This document shows, piece after piece, positions 32,112 through 34,904 of a DNA stretch of 34,904 bases (positions are counted from its first letter, which is position 1; the number at the start of each line of letters is the position of its first letter). The notes under the pieces are model-generated. The model worked only from the letters and a program-made list of their open reading frames with translations. It did no database searches and was not told the origin of the DNA. The stretch is from an uncultured Alphaproteobacteria bacterium (GTDB lineage: Bacteria > Pseudomonadota > Alphaproteobacteria > HIMB59), in assembly GCA_902601865.1 (NCBI GenBank), contig CACKOX010000014.1:1-34904 (forward strand). Reading direction: 5' to 3'. Both the position numbers and the translations under genes were made by a program.

Positions 32112-33698
32112 CTAAATACTTCCCATAATTCTTTTTCGAATATTTTCATTTGTTAATGCTGAGGCAATGATAACGAGTCCTAAGAACACTCGATAAAAAG
32201 AGCCATCAATACCTGGTATATAAAAGAAAGCCTCTTTTGCTACACCAAATATAAAAGCTCCTACTACAATACCCAATATAGTTCCAAAGCCACCTGTGAG
32301 GACAACACCTCCAATTACAGCTGCTGCTATTGCTTCTAATTCTTTCAAATTACCTTTAGCTGCATCAGCAGTGTTGACTTCAAATACCTGACATGTTGCA
32401 AAGATAGTAGCGCAAAAAGCAGAGAACATAAATAATGAGACCTTGACTTTGTCAGTGGGTACTCCATTTGCTTTGGCCGCATTTAAATTTCCACCCGTTG
32501 AGTAAATCCAATTTCCAGCCTGAGTCTTACTTAAAACAACATAGCATACTAGTGCTATGATTAGCCATATCATAACACATGAATATAGGCCTGAGGCAAA
32601 CTGATTTCCAAAGTTATTGGTATTCCAATCAACAGGAAAATAAAGCCAGTCAAATATTGGTTCTAAAATATCACCGCCAAAGAAGTTAGCGACAGGTTTT
32701 GTAGAGTATAATGAGTCAATATAAACTCTGGCTATATCAACATCTGTAACAGTTTTAGCGACAGCTGGTTCAATTTTAAAGTTCGTAATTTTTTCTTGGA
32801 TCATTGAAACCATATAATCATTACCGGACTGTTGTGCGTTAGCGAGTGCTTGTTCTAAGGGTTTGACACCTTTTTTTATAAGAATTTCTGTTTTTGCTTC
32901 AGCAACTCGTTGGTAGGTATATTCTAATCTTTCAGTTATTGAGGCCACCTTATCTGCGGGTATATCTTGAGCTATAGCAACAAGATCTGCTTCCGGTAAT
33001 GCTTTGGCTTTTTCTCTGACCATTTCTCCATGACCAGGAACATTTACAATATTTTTAATATCAGGGATTTCAGTCACTGTTGTTGCACCTTTAGTTTGAT
33101 CTGCTCTATGATTAAAAGATCGAAGGGAAACCTCTGTTAATCCTCTTAAGAAAAACAAACCTCCTAAAGTAACAATAAATGAAGGAAGACCTGATCTCAC
33201 AATAATTGTTCCTTGAAGCCAGCCAAAAAATAATGTGAAACACAAAGTTATAAAGATTGCTCCTAGTGGAGAGACATCAGATAAATGGATTAATGTTAAA
33301 AATTCAATATGAAAGCCCCCTTCAAAGGAAACATAAGGAATTATAATAGAAAAACCCCATCGCAAGATCATGGCCATACAAGCGCCAGCAAAACCAATCA
33401 TTGAGCCTATAGATAAATCAAACTCCCCAGCTATTATAAGTAAACCAGCTCCAATCGCTATTATTCCTAACTGCGAAATAACTCTTAAAAAATTTCTTAT
33501 ACCTAATGCATTAAAACCCTCACCAGTAAATGGGTTCCATGACATTTCTCCAGCAGGGATGGAGAAATATCCAAGCATTCCAAACAACAAGAGCATCACT
33601 CCAATTGGACCAATCTCAGGTCTTGAAATTAGTTTTGAAAACCAAGACTTTTCTTGGTGTCTATCCGCTTCTTTTCTTTGTGTTGTGGATGTATTCAT
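32112..33698 (-). CDS. Sugar ABC importer 2, permease with a large periplasmic insertion
   Basis: 528 residues, against about 310-360 for RbsC/FrcC-type permeases. The N-terminal half has the core IIAIGAGLLIIAGEFDLSIGSM (about 79-100) and PSFIVTLGGLFFLRGL (about 172-187). The C-terminal half has IYSTGGNLNAAKANGVP (about 398-414, coupling loop) and VIGGVVLTGGFGTILG. Between them, residues about 200-335 are an extra hydrophilic, mostly helical stretch (VREKAKALPEADLV, ITERLEYTYQRVAEAKTEIL, KPLEQALANAQQSG). It falls where the family has a short periplasmic loop. The reading frame is clean through it. Probably a homodimer, since only one permease gene is present. Confidence 0.9.
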   Translation of the reverse strand: MNTSTTQRKEADRHQEKSWFSKLISRPEIGPIGVMLLLFGMLGYFSIPAGEMSWNPFTGEGFNALGIRNFLRVISQLGIIAIGAGLLIIAGEFDLSIGSMIGFAGACMAMILRWGFSIIIPYVSFEGGFHIEFLTLIHLSDVSPLGAIFITLCFTLFFGWLQGTIIVRSGLPSFIVTLGGLFFLRGLTEVSLRSFNHRADQTKGATTVTEIPDIKNIVNVPGHGEMVREKAKALPEADLVAIAQDIPADKVASITERLEYTYQRVAEAKTEILIKKGVKPLEQALANAQQSGNDYMVSMIQEKITNFKIEPAVAKTVTDVDIARVYIDSLYSTKPVANFFGGDILEPIFDWLYFPVDWNTNNFGNQFASGLYSCVMIWLIIALVCYVVLSKTQAGNWIYSTGGNLNAAKANGVPTDKVKVSLFMFSAFCATIFATCQVFEVNTADAAKGNLKELEAIAAAVIGGVVLTGGFGTILGIVVGAFIFGVAKEAFFYIPGIDGSFYRVFLGLVIIASALTNENIRKRIMGSI

Positions 33699-33750
33699 AT
33701 TTCTAGAATATTAAAATAATATCTATCTTTCTCGTAAAGTTTTTTTTGTT

Positions 33751-33773
33751 AAGTGGGCAGAAACTGCCCACTT
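33751..33773 (-). promoter_or_regulatory. Hairpin between binding-protein 2 and permease genes
   Basis: AAGTGGGCAG and CTGCCCACTT pair perfectly (10 bp) around a 3-base loop, 15 bases after the binding-protein stop. On the transcribed strand it is followed by AACAAAAAAAAC, not U-rich, so it is not a standard terminator. Same layout as the hairpin after binding protein 1. Confidence 0.7.
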
Positions 33774-33788
33774 TATAAGATATTTTGA

Positions 33789-34691
33789 TTATCTATCAAT
33801 ACCTGCTAAAGCAGAAACTGATGATGCGTTTGACTTGTCAACAAATCCTGGACCTGATGGAATGTTTGCACCAGGAAGAAGACCAGCACCATTGTTGTAC
33901 AAATGAAGAACAACAACAGGCATATAACCTTGTAATCTTTGTTGTTGATCAATTGTATATGCAACTTTACCTGAGTTGATTAAGTCCATTACCTCTGGGC
34001 TTAAGTCAAAACATGAGTGATGAACTGACATACCTAGATCATCGATCGCTGCTTGAACACCTGAACAAACGTGTGGTCCAACTGAGAGAACAGCATCAAC
34101 ATCTGGGTTAGCTTGTAAACCAGCAGCTGCTCTTGTTGGGATAGAAGCAGGGTCATTAGAAGTATCTACATTTGTTGTAGGTAATGCTGTAGCATATCCA
34201 CCACATCTGTCTGTAAGAGCAGTGTTGTATGCCTCTTGGATCATGCAAAGTGCTTTTGTAGCGCCCTCAGCTTTTGCTCTTTCACCCGCTTTCTGACCAG
34301 CAAGAAATTCTGGCTGACCAACGTGCATAAGTGCACCTAATGAAGCAGAAGACTCTAAACCTGAGTTCATTGTAATGACTGGGATACCAGCTGCTACAGC
34401 GTCTTTAATTGCTTGACCTAGTGCTTCAGGATCTGGAAGCGAAACTACCATACCATCAGGCTGAGTAGCAGCTGCAGCTGCAATTGACTTAGCCATATCA
34501 CCTAGATCTCCAGATGGGTTAAAGATATATTCAAAATCTGCACCTACGTGTCTAGCAGCATCTTCACCACCTTTTTGCACAACAGGCCAGAAAGGGTCTT
34601 TACCCTCACCGTGTGTTACCATAACTATTCTTTCAGCAAATGCAGAAAGAGATAGGAATGAAACAAGAATTGTAAGAATTATTTTTTTCAT
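33789..34691 (-). CDS. Sugar ABC importer 2, periplasmic binding protein
   Basis: 300 residues with signal peptide MKKIILTILVSFLSLSAFA (cleavage after AFA). Type 1 periplasmic-binding fold of the CUT2 group: IVMVTHGEGKDPFWPVVQKGGEDAARHVG, DGMVVSLPDPEALGQAIKDAVAAGIPVITMNSG, ALMHVGQPEFLAGQKAGERAKAEGA, and NPDVDAVLSVGPHVCSGVQAAIDDLG. Four cysteines, two of them near 145-160 (LCMIQEA, DRCGG), may form a disulfide. Shine-Dalgarno AAGGAGG at 34697-34703. Higher-GC codon choice than its neighbours fits high expression. A myo-inositol or other cyclitol ligand is plausible from context, not shown. Confidence 0.9.
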   Translation of the reverse strand: MKKIILTILVSFLSLSAFAERIVMVTHGEGKDPFWPVVQKGGEDAARHVGADFEYIFNPSGDLGDMAKSIAAAAATQPDGMVVSLPDPEALGQAIKDAVAAGIPVITMNSGLESSASLGALMHVGQPEFLAGQKAGERAKAEGATKALCMIQEAYNTALTDRCGGYATALPTTNVDTSNDPASIPTRAAAGLQANPDVDAVLSVGPHVCSGVQAAIDDLGMSVHHSCFDLSPEVMDLINSGKVAYTIDQQQRLQGYMPVVVLHLYNNGAGLLPGANIPSGPGFVDKSNASSVSALAGIDR

Positions 34692-34801
34692 TAATTCCTC
34701 CTTAATTATAACGGTTGCATACTATTAAATTTTCGATACAAATCCAAACAAATGTGTCTAAAAAACTATGTAATATCTGCATTTGCGACAAAATTATCGA
34801 T

Positions 34802-34818
34802 CATAAATGTGCATAAAT
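34802..34818. repeat. Ten-base-phased direct repeat CATAAAT in the 34692-34881 intergenic region
   Basis: Two CATAAAT copies start exactly 10 bases apart (34802 and 34812), one helical turn, in the 190-base region between binding protein 2 and the right-edge ORF. This could be a regulator-binding site; short and AT-rich, so chance is possible. Nothing else convincing is seen in the interval apart from the Shine-Dalgarno of the binding-protein gene. The ATTCA-N3-TGAAT palindrome is absent here. Confidence 0.25.
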
Positions 34819-34881
34819 TGGACAATGTGGTATTAAAAATTATTAATAGATAAAATTATTTAAATAATAGAAGATGTATTT

Positions 34882-34904
34882 ATGAAAAAACAAGAGTTTG
34901 GAGC
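34882..34904 (+). CDS. Possible start of a further gene, cut by the window edge
   Basis: ATG at 34882 followed by codons for KKQEFG in an open frame to the edge, with a purine-rich AGAAG 7-11 bases upstream. Divergent from importer 2; too short to identify. Confidence 0.35.

Noticed and set aside
33302-33314. Fourth operator-like site (ATTCA-ATA-TGAAA)
   Set aside because: One mismatch and inside the permease coding sequence; likely chance in AT-rich DNA.
33751-33773. Rho-independent terminator after binding protein 2
   Set aside because: The T-run beside the stem lies on the plus strand before the hairpin; on the transcribed minus strand it is an A-run.

Overview
The window looks like a stretch of a streamlined, AT-rich (roughly two-thirds A+T by eye) marine alphaproteobacterial genome. 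Genes are densely packed and many overlap by 1-13 bases or abut with no gap. Every protein family recognised here is bacterial. The content (5-oxoprolinase subunits, several sugar ABC importers, a rhizobial/roseobacter-style myo-inositol gene set, an M24-type protein next to 2-oxoacid dehydrogenase E1 genes) fits lineages such as SAR116, HIMB59 or AEGEAN-169. That placement is inference; no rRNA or phylogenetic marker is present.

Layout. (1) 1-2311, plus strand: 3' end of pxpB, then pxpC, a discrete biotin carrier domain and a GST-like protein. (2) 2336-3074: small unrecognised proteins, one with a signal peptide. (3) 3061-4778, minus: an orphan ParA-type ATPase followed by a soluble and a secreted protein of unknown function. 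(4) 4906-6069: an iron-dependent alcohol dehydrogenase, with two palindromes in its upstream region. (5) 6146-10406, plus: a four-gene ABC-2/Gld-like export or auxiliary complex (ATPase, permease, GldG-like, DUF4340). (6) 10407-25768, minus: a long gene string reading ABC importer 1 (binding protein, double ATPase, two permeases) -> SDR -> M24-like protein -> E1 alpha -> E1 beta -> stand-alone lipoyl domain -> aldehyde dehydrogenase -> Gfo/Idh/MocA dehydrogenase -> iolC -> iolB -> iolJ-like aldolase -> aldose epimerase. (7) 25890-27575, plus: a fusion regulator. (8) 27576-29301, minus: iolE and an SDR. (9) 29418-31310, plus: iolG and an HpcH/HpaI aldolase. (10) 31320-34691, minus: ABC importer 2. 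(11) 34882-end: first codons of a further gene.

How the genes work together. Regions 6-10 form a catabolic island for myo-inositol or a related cyclitol. IolG (oxidation to inosose), IolE (dehydration to the trihydroxycyclohexanedione), IolB (5-deoxyglucuronate isomerase), IolC (kinase) and an IolJ-like aldolase are all here. The TPP-dependent ring-opening enzyme IolD is not in the window. The same operon instead carries a different TPP enzyme (acetoin/2-oxoacid dehydrogenase-type E1 alpha/beta) with a discrete lipoyl carrier and no E2 or E3.

Regulation. Three near-identical palindromes (ATTCA-N3-TGAAT core) lie in the three main promoter regions of the island: upstream of the SDR/E1/iolCB operon, between ABC importer 1 and the regulator gene, and between iolE and iolG. 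At two promoters the palindrome centre is about 46-47 bases before the predicted transcription start. The regulator gene encodes a winged helix-turn-helix fused to a MalE-type solute-binding domain with no signal peptide. This combination, a cytoplasmic binding-protein-like sensor with its apparent operator set, is the most interesting system in the window.
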